Of a DNA stretch of 46,206 bases, positions 8,415 to 16,828 are shown one piece after another. Source of the stretch: Verrucomicrobiota bacterium (GTDB taxonomy: Bacteria; Verrucomicrobiota; Verrucomicrobiia; Limisphaerales; SXTU01). A program made the position numbers and the translations under genes. The stretch covers positions 1-46,206 of the forward strand of contig VHDH01000017.1 of the NCBI GenBank assembly GCA_016871445.1. The letters run 5' to 3'. The notes under the pieces were generated by a model. The model was not told the DNA's origin. It worked only from the letters and a program-made list of their open reading frames with translations, and ran no database searches. Numbering within the stretch: position 1 is the stretch's first letter; each line of letters starts with the position of its first letter.

Positions 8415-9557
8415 ATGCCCCCCGCTCCCGCGCCGCCGCCTGCCCCCGTCGCCCTCATCTGCGGCGATGAAGACTTCGCGGTGAAGCAGCGCGCGCGGCA
8501 GCTCCATGACAAATGGTGCGGCGAAGTCGGCGGCATGGATCACGAGACGATTGACGCCGCCGTGGGCAACAGCGGGGAGGCGCTCAAGGCCCTCAGTAAG
8601 CTCCGCGAGGCGCTCCAGACACTCCCCTTTTTTGGCGGTGGCAAGATCGTCTGGTTCAAGGACTGCAACTTCCTCGACGATGACCGCACCGCGAAGGCGA
8701 AGGACGTTGCCACTGGCCTCGCCGAACTCGCCGCCGAACTGAAAGCCTTCCGCTGGGATGGAGTGCGCCTGCTCGTTAGCGCCGGTAAAGTGGACAAGCG
8801 CAAGACGCTCTACAAAACCTTGGAGAAGCTGGGTAACATTGAACACTTTGCCGCCCTCTCGCTCGACGACCGGAATTGGGCCGACCAGGCCGAGGACCTC
8901 GCCTACAAGAAGCTCAAGGCGCTCAAGAAGGAGATTTCCTCCGAAGCCCTCGCCCAGCTCGTCGCCAACGTCGGCCCGCACGCGGCGCAGCTCCACAGCG
9001 AGGTCGAGAAGCTGGCCGCTTACGTAGGTGCGCGTGCAGACATCGAGCTAACCGACGTAAACGCCATTGTCACGCGCAACAAGCAGGCCCGTGCTTTCGC
9101 TCTGGCCGACGCGCTGGGCGACCGCGACCTGCCCAAGCTACTCCGCACACTCGATGAAGAACTTTGGGAAGTCCGCGTCGGGGTAGACCGGAAGTCCGAG
9201 ATCGGCCTGCTCTACGGCCTCATCACCAAGGTGCGCGTGATGATTTTCCTGCAGGAGATGCTTAAGGCCGGCTGGCTCAAGGCCGATGGAGATTACAACC
9301 GCTTCAAGTCCCAGCTCGAACGCGTCCCCGCCGACGCGCTGCCCGAGGACAAGCGCATCAACCCGCTGGCGATGAACCCCTACGTGCTCTTCCGCGCGCT
9401 GCCGCAGGCAAAGCGCTACACGCCCGCCGAACTCATCCAGGCGATGGATCTCCTGCTCCAATGCAACATGAAGCTCGTGAGCAGCCAGCTCGACGAATCT
9501 CTCGTGCTACAGCAGACGCTCACGCAAATCGTCCGCCGCGGAGAGGCGGCTAAGTGA
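8415..9557 (+). CDS. holA: DNA polymerase III subunit delta
   Basis: 380 residues. HolA is the clamp-loader subunit that opens the beta sliding clamp; with gamma/tau and delta' it forms the AAA+ clamp-loader ring. After a Pro-Ala N-terminus, ALICGDEDFAVKQRAR matches the HolA start (hydrophobic-x-G-x-D/E). Further family traits are VWFKDCNFL, the region after KRKTLYK, ALAQLVANVGPHAAQLHSEVEKLAAY, and the C-terminal helical collar domain (FALADALGDRDLPKLLRTLDEEL; LLLQCNMKLVSSQLDESLVLQQTL). The Walker motifs are lost, as normal for delta. ATG 8415 follows the repeat element at 8328-8400. Confidence 0.9.
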   Translation: MPPAPAPPPAPVALICGDEDFAVKQRARQLHDKWCGEVGGMDHETIDAAVGNSGEALKALSKLREALQTLPFFGGGKIVWFKDCNFLDDDRTAKAKDVATGLAELAAELKAFRWDGVRLLVSAGKVDKRKTLYKTLEKLGNIEHFAALSLDDRNWADQAEDLAYKKLKALKKEISSEALAQLVANVGPHAAQLHSEVEKLAAYVGARADIELTDVNAIVTRNKQARAFALADALGDRDLPKLLRTLDEELWEVRVGVDRKSEIGLLYGLITKVRVMIFLQEMLKAGWLKADGDYNRFKSQLERVPADALPEDKRINPLAMNPYVLFRALPQAKRYTPAELIQAMDLLLQCNMKLVSSQLDESLVLQQTLTQIVRRGEAAK

Positions 9558-9606
9558 AAACATTGCGGAATGCAGAACGGGCGTGTGTGCTCCAAACGAT
9601 GGCCGC

Positions 9607-9642
9607 CCCTTGCCACGGGGCCGGCAAGGGTGTTGATTGGTT
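9607..9642 (+). terminator. Probable hairpin terminator after holA
   Basis: CCCTTGCC (9607-9614) and GGCAAGGG (9623-9630) form a perfect 8-bp stem with an 8-base loop, followed by the T-rich stretch TGTTGATTGGTTT. It lies 50 bases downstream of the holA stop. The T tract is interrupted, so efficiency is uncertain. Confidence 0.5.
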
Positions 9643-9893
9643 TGGGCGACCTCAGCGACCCAGATAAAACCCAGCATGACTGAAGAAACCACAGATAAGT
9701 CTGGCAAGACTGCCTCTATAGCCAGCGCCGGCCCAGCGCGACTTTTCCCAATGTGGCTTGGGGCCCAGAGCTGTCGTCGGGTTTTACTCACCATTCAACG
9801 GGCGATTCCCTCACGGGACACCGGTGGAACTACCAGTCCAAGGCGACATCGAACTATGGCTCAGCTTGACCAGCACGCTGAAGCCGTGACCAC
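9643..9893. other. Gap between holA terminator and STAS gene, no clear gene
   Basis: A short frame from ATG 9676 stops at 9897, overlapping the STAS start by four bases, which would allow translational coupling. Its predicted 73 residues (MTEETTDKSGKTAS...) have no family resemblance and uneven composition, so I do not call it a gene. Confidence 0.4.
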
Positions 9894-10415
9894 ATGACTT
9901 CCCCTTCCTCCACCCTTCTCGCCGCCCGCGTCGGTGACACCGTCTGCGTGAAGCTCGCCGGGCGCGCAAACTTCGCCACCAGCGTGGACTTTAAACGCCT
10001 CATCAACGAGGCCCGTGTCCGCGGCGCGCAGCGCTTCATCGTGGACCTCGCGGCTTGCCCTATCATGGACAGCACGTTCCTCGGTGTCCTCGCCAGCCTC
10101 GGTGTCCAACTCTCTGCCGACGACCCCCCACCCGAGCAACGCCCCATCGAGCTGCTCAACCCCACGCCCAAGGTCGCCGACCTGATCGACAACCTCGGCG
10201 TGTTGCACCTCTTCCGCGTCGTGCAGGGCAAGGACTTAGCAAACCTCTGCTTCACCGCCGTCGAGTCCACCGGCGCAACCAAGTTGGAGCTGTCCCGCAA
10301 CTGCCTCGAGGCCCATCAAGTCCTCATGGACCTGAACCCGGAAAACGCGGCGAAGTTCAAGGACGTGGCGAAGTTCTTCGCCGAGGACGTCGCCAAGCAA
10401 GAGGCCGCGCAGTAA
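9894..10415 (+). CDS. STAS-domain protein (anti-sigma-factor antagonist type)
   Basis: 173 residues. The N-terminal 110 or so form a STAS fold: VCVKLAGRANFATSVDFKRL, then RFIVDLAACPIMDSTFLGVLASLG. In SpoIIAA-like proteins the Ser in D-S-T/S-x-x-G-hydrophobic-L is phosphorylated by an anti-sigma kinase; the matching Ser is present in MDSTFLGVL. A C-terminal extension of about 60 residues (LELSRNCLEAHQVLMDLNPEN...KFFAEDVAKQE) is helical. No kinase, phosphatase or sigma gene is adjacent, so the partner is unknown. Start at ATG 9894; the next gene begins 61 bases downstream. Confidence 0.85.
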   Translation: MTSPSSTLLAARVGDTVCVKLAGRANFATSVDFKRLINEARVRGAQRFIVDLAACPIMDSTFLGVLASLGVQLSADDPPPEQRPIELLNPTPKVADLIDNLGVLHLFRVVQGKDLANLCFTAVESTGATKLELSRNCLEAHQVLMDLNPENAAKFKDVAKFFAEDVAKQEAAQ

Positions 10416-10476
10416 CTGCCAGCAGAAAGCGCGTGCGCTGGTCGCGGGGTTGTGGCAGCAATGGCCGCATTGCACC

Positions 10477-11505
10477 ATGAAGCCGCGCCGTCGAATCCAG
10501 CACTGTCTCCTCGTCGTAATGTGTGGACTGGCCGCCGGCATCGCCGCCCCGGCCGCCGAGACCGCGCCCACACCCGCCGCCCTCCGCACCGCCATTGAGA
10601 AATCCCTGCCGCTGCTCACCGCGGGCGCACATGGCTCGATGGAAAAACGTGAGCGTTGCTTCACCTGCCATAACCAAGGCCTGCCCATCATGGCACTCGC
10701 CACGGCGCAGTCGCGCGGGTTCAAGATTGACGCGGCAGAGTTCGCCAAGCAGGTCAAGTTCACCGCCGACTTCCTTGAAAAGAACCGAACCAATTATCTC
10801 GCTGGCAAAGGTCAAGGTGGCCAAGCCGACACCGCCGGCTACGCGCTGTGGGCCTTAGAAAATGGTGGCTGGAAACCCGACGCCACCACCACCGCCGTGA
10901 CCGAGTATTTGCTGCAATGGCAACGCGACCTCGTTCACTGGCGTCCACAGTCGCGCCGGCCGCCCACGGAGCAGAGCCTATTTACGTCCACCTATGTGGC
11001 TCTGCGCGGATTGCGGACCTTCGGCACAGGGGCGCAGCGTGAGGGCATCACCCAACGCACGGAGCGAGTCCGTGCCTGGCTGTCAAAGACGCCGGCTCAG
11101 GACAACGAAGACCGCGTTTTCCGCCTGCGGGCGCTGCACGTTGCGGACGCGTCGCAGGCCGAGCGCAGCCAAGCCGCGAAGGAACTGCTCGCCGCGCAGC
11201 AACCGGACGGCGGCTGGAAGCAACTCTCCGACATGGGCACGGATGCCTACGCGACCGCCACCGCGCTGGTCGCGCTGCATCAAGCCGGCGATCTGGCGAC
11301 GACCGACGCGCCTTACCAGAAGGGCCTCCGCTACTTGTTGGACAACCAACTCGCCGACGGCTCGTGGCTCGTCACGTCACGCAGCAAGCCGATTCAGAGC
11401 TATTACGAATCTGGCTACCCGCACGGCACGAACCAGTTCATTTCCATCAGCGCCGCCGGCTGGGCCACTACCGCGCTCGCGCTCGCGCTGCCGCCCGTGA
11501 AATGA
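10477..11505 (+). CDS. Secreted CxxCH protein with squalene-cyclase/prenyltransferase-like repeats
   Basis: About 342 residues. The signal peptide (IQHCLLVVMCGLAAGIAAPAAE) is followed by a single CxxCH heme-type motif, ERCFTCHNQGLP. The remainder consists of alpha/alpha-barrel repeats like those of squalene-hopene cyclases, with typical QW-style phrases: AGYALWALENGGWKPD, AAQQPDGGWKQL, ATALVALHQAG, LLDNQLADGSWLV, ISAAGWATTALAL. The catalytic DxDD of true cyclases is not seen, so it is probably a periplasmic cytochrome-like or binding protein and not a terpene cyclase. Start at ATG 10477; a TTG nine codons upstream is in frame. The STAS gene lies just upstream on the same strand. Confidence 0.75.
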   Translation: MKPRRRIQHCLLVVMCGLAAGIAAPAAETAPTPAALRTAIEKSLPLLTAGAHGSMEKRERCFTCHNQGLPIMALATAQSRGFKIDAAEFAKQVKFTADFLEKNRTNYLAGKGQGGQADTAGYALWALENGGWKPDATTTAVTEYLLQWQRDLVHWRPQSRRPPTEQSLFTSTYVALRGLRTFGTGAQREGITQRTERVRAWLSKTPAQDNEDRVFRLRALHVADASQAERSQAAKELLAAQQPDGGWKQLSDMGTDAYATATALVALHQAGDLATTDAPYQKGLRYLLDNQLADGSWLVTSRSKPIQSYYESGYPHGTNQFISISAAGWATTALALALPPVK

Positions 11506-11506
11506 C

Positions 11507-11640
11507 TCAGGCCAAAGCGAAGTTCGTCGGCGCCACCCGCTGCGCGTTTTCCCCGAAGATTTTTCGAATGACCGCATCGCTGCGGCCGCGTTGCACGAGG
11601 CCAACGGTGGAGAGCGGCCAGTTCATCCACTCGTGGCACC
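11507..11640 (-). pseudogene. C-terminal stub of a membrane dipeptidase (peptidase M19)-like gene
   Basis: On the minus strand, ending in TGA at 11507-11509, is a frame that reads WMNWPLSTVGLVQRGRSD and continues AVIRKIFGENAQRVAP. This closely follows the end of M19 dipeptidases, where the last helix reads like N-x-T/L-x-G-L-x-x-R-G-Y-S-D-x-x-I-x-K-I-x-G-x-N-x-L-R-V. The frame has no start of its own and no catalytic part; upstream lies the divergent DUF1080 gene. It is best explained as the tail of a gene whose remainder was deleted. It stops one base after the squalene-cyclase-like gene ends on the other strand. Confidence 0.5.
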
Positions 11641-11725
11641 TGGTCAAGCGTGCGGCCGGGCGGGCACTTGACACCCTATTGGCTTTCCAACAGCCTGCGA
11701 AGGATCGTCCGACGCTATTTCAGCC

Positions 11726-13099
11726 ATGATTTCCCAACGCAATTTCCTCCTCGGCCTTAGCTCCGCTTCAGTCAGCGCGGCAGTACTGCCCGGCTGCGCC
11801 GCGCTCGACCGCGAGGCCGGCTTCCTCCCACTGTTCGACGGCCAGACGCTCAACGGCTGGCAACTCCTCGCCGGTAAGGGGAGCGGTTACGGCGTAAAGG
11901 ACGGCGTGCTCTATTGCGCCAAGGGCGGCGGTGGCAACCTCCTCTCCAATCGCGAATACGCCGACTTCATCTTCCGCTTTGAGTTTAAGCTCGAAGCGGG
12001 CAGTAATAACGGCATCGCCTTGCGCGCCCCGCTCGCGGCCGGCAGCCTCGCCTACCTGGGCATGGAGTCGCAGATCCTCGACGATACCGATCCCAAATAC
12101 GCCAAGCTCAAGGCCGCTCAGTATCACGGTTCCATCTACCTTATCGCCCCCGCACGGCGCGGCTTGCTCCGGCCCGTCGGCGAATGGAACGAGGAGGAGA
12201 TCTACTGCCGCGGCCGTCACCTGCGCGTGACGCTCAATGGCAAGGTCATCGTGGACGCAAACCTGAACAATGTCACCGACCGCGAGACGCTGGAGAAGCA
12301 CCCCGGCATGTTGCGCAACAAGGGCCACATCGGCTTTCTCGGCCACAACGACTACGTCGAGTTCCGCAACCTGCGCATCAAGGAACTGCCCGTTGCCGAG
12401 GTGAACAATGTTCCGCCCGCCGGCTTCAAGCGCCTCTTCAATGGGCAGGACCTGGAAGGCTGGAAGGGCCTCGTGGCCGACCCCATCAAGCGCGCCAAGA
12501 TGTCGAAGGACGAACTCGCCGCCGCGCAGGCCAAGGCCGACGAACAAATGGCCGCGCATTGGGGCGTGGCCGACGGTATGCTCATCTTCGACGGCAAGGG
12601 CCAGAGCTTGTGCACCGCGCGCGACTACGCCGACTTCGAAATGCTTTGTGACTGGAAGATTGAGCCAAAAGGCGACAGCGGCATCTACGTGCGTGGCACG
12701 CCGCAAATTCAGATTTGGGAACGCGACACGCCCGGCAACCCTAAGCGCGTTGGCTCTGGCGGTCTCTACAACAACCAGAAAAACGCCAGCGAGCCCCTCA
12801 AATGGGCCGACCGCGCACCGGGCCTTTGGAACCGTTTCCGTATCCTCTGCGTCGGCGAGAAGATCCACGTCTTCCTCAACGACGAACTCGTGGTGAACAA
12901 CGTGACGATGGAGAACTTCTGGGACCGCACCCAGCCGCTCTTCCCGTTTGGGCAGATTGAGCTTCAGGCTCACGGCAGCGCGCTCTACTTCCGGAACCTC
13001 TACATTCGCGAGATCGCCACCACCACGGACCCGAAATCCGCCACGCCGCCGGCCGCTCCCAAGGCTCCGGTGAAGAAGGGCGAAACGAAGGCGAATTAA
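11726..13099 (+). CDS. Lipoprotein with two DUF1080 (3-keto-disaccharide hydrolase) domains
   Basis: 457 residues. The signal ends in a lipobox (AAVLPGC). Domain 1 spans about 30-225 (FLPLFDGQTLNGW..., ending VEFRNLRIKEL) and domain 2 about 233-435 (FKRLFNGQDLEGW..., ending ALYFRNLYIREI). Both open with the L-F-x-G-x-x-L-x-G-W phrase and contain NNGIALR or DSGIYVRG strands, so this is an internal duplication of the concanavalin-like DUF1080 sandwich. The Pfam name refers to 3-keto-glycoside hydrolysis, shown for some members, so sugar binding or hydrolysis at the cell surface is likely. A Lys/Pro tail ends the chain. Transcribed alone. Confidence 0.85.
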   Translation: MISQRNFLLGLSSASVSAAVLPGCAALDREAGFLPLFDGQTLNGWQLLAGKGSGYGVKDGVLYCAKGGGGNLLSNREYADFIFRFEFKLEAGSNNGIALRAPLAAGSLAYLGMESQILDDTDPKYAKLKAAQYHGSIYLIAPARRGLLRPVGEWNEEEIYCRGRHLRVTLNGKVIVDANLNNVTDRETLEKHPGMLRNKGHIGFLGHNDYVEFRNLRIKELPVAEVNNVPPAGFKRLFNGQDLEGWKGLVADPIKRAKMSKDELAAAQAKADEQMAAHWGVADGMLIFDGKGQSLCTARDYADFEMLCDWKIEPKGDSGIYVRGTPQIQIWERDTPGNPKRVGSGGLYNNQKNASEPLKWADRAPGLWNRFRILCVGEKIHVFLNDELVVNNVTMENFWDRTQPLFPFGQIELQAHGSALYFRNLYIREIATTTDPKSATPPAAPKAPVKKGETKAN

Positions 13100-13166
13100 C
13101 TAGTGGGCCACCTGACCATGGCCCAAGTGCAGTTGGTCGCAGAGTGAGGCGACGCAAGGCTGGGCG

Positions 13167-14381
13167 TCACACCGGCATCTGCAAGCCGACCTTGTCCGCC
13201 ACTTGGGCCACGTCTTTGTCGCCGCGGCCGGAGAGGTTCACGATGACGAGGCCGTCTTTGCCGAGCTTCGGCGCGCGTTCGAAGCAGGCGGCCACGGCGT
13301 GGGAACTTTCCAGTGCAGGGATGATGCCTTCGAGCTTGGCGAGCTTCATGAACGCGGCGAGCGCCTCATCGTCCGTAGCGTAACCATATTCCACGCGGCC
13401 CTCATCGCGGAGCCAAGCGTGCTCAGGGCCGACGGCGGCGTAGTCGAGGCCGGCACTGACGCTGTGGGTGGATTGAATCTGGCCGAACTCGTCCTGCAGG
13501 ATGTAGCTCCGCGTGCCTTGGAGGACGCCGAGCGAGCCGCCTTGGAAGCGCGCAGCATGCTGCTCCGGCTGGATACCAAGCCCACCGGCTTCCACGCCAA
13601 GCATCTTCACTGAGGCGTCGTTTAGGAACGGGTAAAAGAGACCGATCGCGTTCGAGCCGCCGCCGACGCACGCGACGAGGAGATCGGGCAACCGCTCCTC
13701 CTGCTCTAGGATTTGCCGCCGCGCCTCGTCGCCGATAATGCGTTGAAAGTTACGGACCATGACGGGATACGGATGCGCGCCGTAGGCCGTGCCGAGGATG
13801 TAGTGCGTGCTGCGGACGTTCGTGACCCAGTCACGCATGGCTTCATTGACGGCTTCCTTCAACGTCTTCTGTCCCGCCTGCACGGGCACCACTTCCGCGC
13901 CGAGCATCTTCATGCGGAAGACGTTTAACTTCTGCCGCTCGCAATCCACCGCACCCATATAAATGATGCACTTCATACCGAACATGGCGGACACTGTGGC
14001 AGTGGCTACGCCGTGCTGACCCGCCCCGGTTTCAGCGATGATGCGGTTCTTGCCCATGCGCTTCGCGAGGAGGATTTGGCCCATCGCGTTGTTGATCTTG
14101 TGCGCACCGGTATGGCTGAGGTCTTCGCGTTTAAGATAAATTTTCGCGCCGCCCAGCTCGCGGGTTAGCCGTTCAGCGAAATAGAGAGGCGTCGGCCGGC
14201 CAACAAACTCGCGCAGGTAATAACTTAACTCGCGTTGAAACTCAGGGTCATGCTGGGCACGGAAATACTCATCCTCCAGCTCCTGCAACGGGTGCACAAG
14301 CGTCTCAGGGACATAGCGCCCGCCAAACGGGCCGAAGTGGCCTTGGGCGTCAGGGACAGTCAGAGTGGCAACAGTACTCAC
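13167..14381 (-). CDS. trpB: Tryptophan synthase beta subunit
   Basis: About 404 residues, the normal length. TrpB joins indole to L-serine using pyridoxal phosphate, the last step of tryptophan synthesis; cytoplasmic, with TrpA. Family text is almost complete: [15 protein letters not shown], the PLP Lys in [13 protein letters not shown] (about K95), [15 protein letters not shown], and the phosphate-binding [10 protein letters not shown]. The GTG at 14381 was chosen because homologs begin just before [10 protein letters not shown]; a longer frame to ATG 14477 has a non-family leader. trpA is not adjacent, so the trp genes appear scattered. rlmN lies upstream on the same strand, 141 bases away. 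Confidence 0.95.
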   Translation of the reverse strand: MSTVATLTVPDAQGHFGPFGGRYVPETLVHPLQELEDEYFRAQHDPEFQRELSYYLREFVGRPTPLYFAERLTRELGGAKIYLKREDLSHTGAHKINNAMGQILLAKRMGKNRIIAETGAGQHGVATATVSAMFGMKCIIYMGAVDCERQKLNVFRMKMLGAEVVPVQAGQKTLKEAVNEAMRDWVTNVRSTHYILGTAYGAHPYPVMVRNFQRIIGDEARRQILEQEERLPDLLVACVGGGSNAIGLFYPFLNDASVKMLGVEAGGLGIQPEQHAARFQGGSLGVLQGTRSYILQDEFGQIQSTHSVSAGLDYAAVGPEHAWLRDEGRVEYGYATDDEALAAFMKLAKLEGIIPALESSHAVAACFERAPKLGKDGLVIVNLSGRGDKDVAQVADKVGLQMPV

Positions 14382-14522
14382 ACCTTTAAGGTAGCAAGCC
14401 CGCCGTGGGTGGCCAATGGGGAAGTTTTGGGTGGCGTAAAACCCCCTGGTCGATACACGAGAACCAACGGCATTCAAAGGCGTTTGGCCTCATTACTTGG
14501 ACTCTCTTTGAGGCAACTGGTG

Positions 14523-15626
14523 CTAAACCGTGACCGACGGCAAACGCTCGGCCCGGAGCCTGGTCGACCGCAGTTGACCACATCCAGCAGCGACATCGAT
14601 ACCCCGCCGTTGTCGGACGGTGCTTGGGATACCGGCTAGTTGCAGGGTCTTTTGGAACGCCCTCACGGGGGTGGATGGCGTGGCGATGCCCGTAAAGCCA
14701 CCAGTGGGATTGAGTGGAATCAAGTTTACATGGGCGTCCAGCCCAATCAGTAACCCGGCCAGCCGTTTGGCCTGAGCTGGTGAATCATTCGTACCCGCGA
14801 TCAACGTCCACTCGAAGAAAATGCGTCGTCCAGTTTTGGTAAAATAAGTGCGGCAAGCGGCCATCAGTTCCGCAAGCGGCCAACGCTGACTCGCGGGCAC
14901 CAGCGCCGAACGTTCCTGCTCAGTCGCGCCGTGCAGGCTCACGGCGAGTCGATAAGGACGCTGCTCCGCCGCCAACCGTAGGATGCCTGGCACCACGCCC
15001 ACGGTGCTGATCGTGATGCGGCTCGGGCCGAGGTTTAGGCCGCGCCGGTCAGAGATAGTTTCCAGTGCCGTCATCACCGCGTCATAGTTATGCAACGGCT
15101 CGCCCATGCCCATGAGCACTAGGTTGCGCAGGCCCTCATCGCCATCAGCGCGCAAGGCACGTTGCGCGTGTCGCACTTGCGCCACGATCTCTCCGGGCCG
15201 CAAATGTCGCACAAAGCCCATCTGACCTGTCGCGCAAAAGACACAGCCCATCGCGCAGCCCACTTGCGTGCTCAGACAAGCCGTGTGGCGATTTTTGAAA
15301 CCCATCACCACCGTCTCGACGCTTTGCCCGTCGGCGAGGTGGAGCAGGAACTTACGCGTCTGCCCATCCCCACTGGCGATGTCGGTCATTGCGGTCAGCG
15401 CTTCAACGAAAAATCGCCGCCCCTCGCCCACCTGCTCTGCCACCCACCGGCGCAGCGGAGGCGGGAAATCCACCGCCGCAGAAAAGTCCTGGCACAACCC
15501 ATGGTGTAACACGCGCCAAAATGATTGCGCATGCCGAGGCGGCAACCCCGCCGTGACGAACTCCCGTTCCAACTCCGCAAAAGTGAGATCGAGGAGCGAG
15601 CGCGGCGCAGTGTCATCAGTCGTCAT
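14523..15626 (-). CDS. rlmN: 23S rRNA (adenine(2503)-C(2))-methyltransferase / tRNA A37 methyltransferase
   Basis: 367 residues. This radical SAM enzyme methylates C2 of A2503 in 23S rRNA and A37 of some tRNAs. The cluster motif is C124-AMG-C128-VF-C131. Family phrases include TVVMGFKNRHTACLSTQVGC, LVLMGMGEPLHNYD, ISTVGVVPGI and AVSLHGATEQERS, and the C-terminal catalytic Cys lies in DVAAGCGQL. GEPL is the expected radical SAM motif. ATG 15626 fits the family length. About 20 residues after the catalytic Cys are unconserved. It precedes trpB on the minus strand. Confidence 0.95.
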   Translation of the reverse strand: MTTDDTAPRSLLDLTFAELEREFVTAGLPPRHAQSFWRVLHHGLCQDFSAAVDFPPPLRRWVAEQVGEGRRFFVEALTAMTDIASGDGQTRKFLLHLADGQSVETVVMGFKNRHTACLSTQVGCAMGCVFCATGQMGFVRHLRPGEIVAQVRHAQRALRADGDEGLRNLVLMGMGEPLHNYDAVMTALETISDRRGLNLGPSRITISTVGVVPGILRLAAEQRPYRLAVSLHGATEQERSALVPASQRWPLAELMAACRTYFTKTGRRIFFEWTLIAGTNDSPAQAKRLAGLLIGLDAHVNLIPLNPTGGFTGIATPSTPVRAFQKTLQLAGIPSTVRQRRGIDVAAGCGQLRSTRLRAERLPSVTV

Positions 15627-15987
15627 GTCGCCTCAGATTATAACAGCAACCAGCACACTCAGCCGTTCTTTCAATCCAGTTGCCCGCTGGCATGTCCCCA
15701 GCTTCCCGCCACGAAACCCACCTTGCCAAATCGCCGGGTATTTTCCACGCTCGGCGTAATGTATGAAGCGTGTAAAGGGGATGGCCCTGAGGCTTACTGA
15801 CAACTCAATCAAGGCTGGTCACGGGCCTGTGTCGCCGCGCGGCGAAATTCTCCTGCCCGAATAAAATGCCGGCGAATCCACGTTTAACGGATGGCTTTAG
15901 CCCTAGTTATCAAGTGATTCTTGGCTCGGATTTCGAGCCCCACAGTCCTCGCTCACTTCCCCTGCCGTAGTGACAACTAATCTTCGC
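15627..15987. other. 361-bp divergent gap, no gene seen
   Basis: The gap lies between rlmN (minus) and the aldolase (plus). It contains a short hairpin GGCTCG/CGAGCC near 15923-15939 and the palindrome CGCCGCGCGGCG near 15833. Neither is followed by a T tract. No RNA family or convincing ORF is recognised. Confidence 0.4.
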
Positions 15988-16638
15988 ATGCGCACGCAAG
16001 CCGAAATCTCCTCGCACCTCACCCAGCTGGGCGTCATCGCCGTCATCCGCACGCCACGGCCAGAGCAAGTGTTGCCGCTTTGCGCCGCGCTTGTCGAAGG
16101 TGGGCTGACGGCGCTGGAAATCACTTTCACTGTGCCCAACGCCTGCAACGTCGTTGCGGCAGTGGTGCGCGAGTTTGGCGGACACGCAACGGTCGGCGTG
16201 GGCACGGTGCTGACGGCGCTCCAGCTTAAGTCGGCGTTAGATGCGGGTGCGGAGTTCTTCGTTACGCCCATCTTGCGGCCCGAACTCGTGCCGCTGGCGC
16301 ACGCAGCGGGCCGACCTATCATGCTCGGCTCCTACACCCCCACCGAGGCGCAACTCGCGCACGAAGCTGGAGCAGACTTTGTGAAGCTCTTTCCCGCCGA
16401 CAACCATGGTCCCAAGGGGGTCCGCGCCTTCTGCGCTCCGCTACCGCACCTGCGCATTGTGCCCACTGGCGGAGTCACGCTCGCGAACGCCGGCGAGTTC
16501 ATTAAGGCCGGCTGCGCGGCGGTCGGCGTCGGCAGCACACTGCTCACCACGGAAATTCTGGCGAAGAACGATTGGTCAGCCCTGCAAAGGCTCGCAGCGG
16601 ATTACATCGCGACGGTACAGGCGGCGCGCGCGAGCTAA
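15988..16638 (+). CDS. eda: KDPG / 4-hydroxy-2-oxoglutarate aldolase
   Basis: 216 residues from ATG 15988 (a GTG at 15970 is an alternative). It is a class I aldolase that splits 2-keto-3-deoxy-6-phosphogluconate, or 4-hydroxy-2-oxoglutarate, to pyruvate. The small TIM barrel is recognisable from GVIAVIRTPRPEQVLPL, GGLTALEITF (catalytic Glu44), VGVGTVLT, the Schiff-base Lys133 in ADFVKLFPA, and RIVPTGGV. The residue matching E. coli Arg49 is Thr (EITFTVPNA), as in a number of homologs, so substrate preference could differ from classic KDPG aldolase. No Entner-Doudoroff or uronate genes are adjacent. Confidence 0.88.
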   Translation: MRTQAEISSHLTQLGVIAVIRTPRPEQVLPLCAALVEGGLTALEITFTVPNACNVVAAVVREFGGHATVGVGTVLTALQLKSALDAGAEFFVTPILRPELVPLAHAAGRPIMLGSYTPTEAQLAHEAGADFVKLFPADNHGPKGVRAFCAPLPHLRIVPTGGVTLANAGEFIKAGCAAVGVGSTLLTTEILAKNDWSALQRLAADYIATVQAARAS

Positions 16639-16828
16639 CCCGACGGACATCCCGCCGTGGGTGCTGTTAATGGAGGGGATTTCTGCCTTCTACGTTCGGC
16701 AGGCGCTCAACGAAATCCAGCCCAATGAACTTCTTGAGAGGCATGGTGCGGCGGGCCCGCCGCTGACAGGCTTCTACCGACTGGAAACTACACGGCTTAT
16801 ATCCTTGGCGACGGCTGGCTAACCGCGC

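Noticed and set aside
9676-9897. 73-codon frame overlapping the STAS start by four bases
   Set aside because: The overlap would suit translational coupling, but its composition is uneven and no family resemblance or Shine-Dalgarno is seen.
11768-12973. 401-codon minus-strand frame
   Set aside because: It mirrors the DUF1080 gene exactly; the plus-strand product shows two complete domains.
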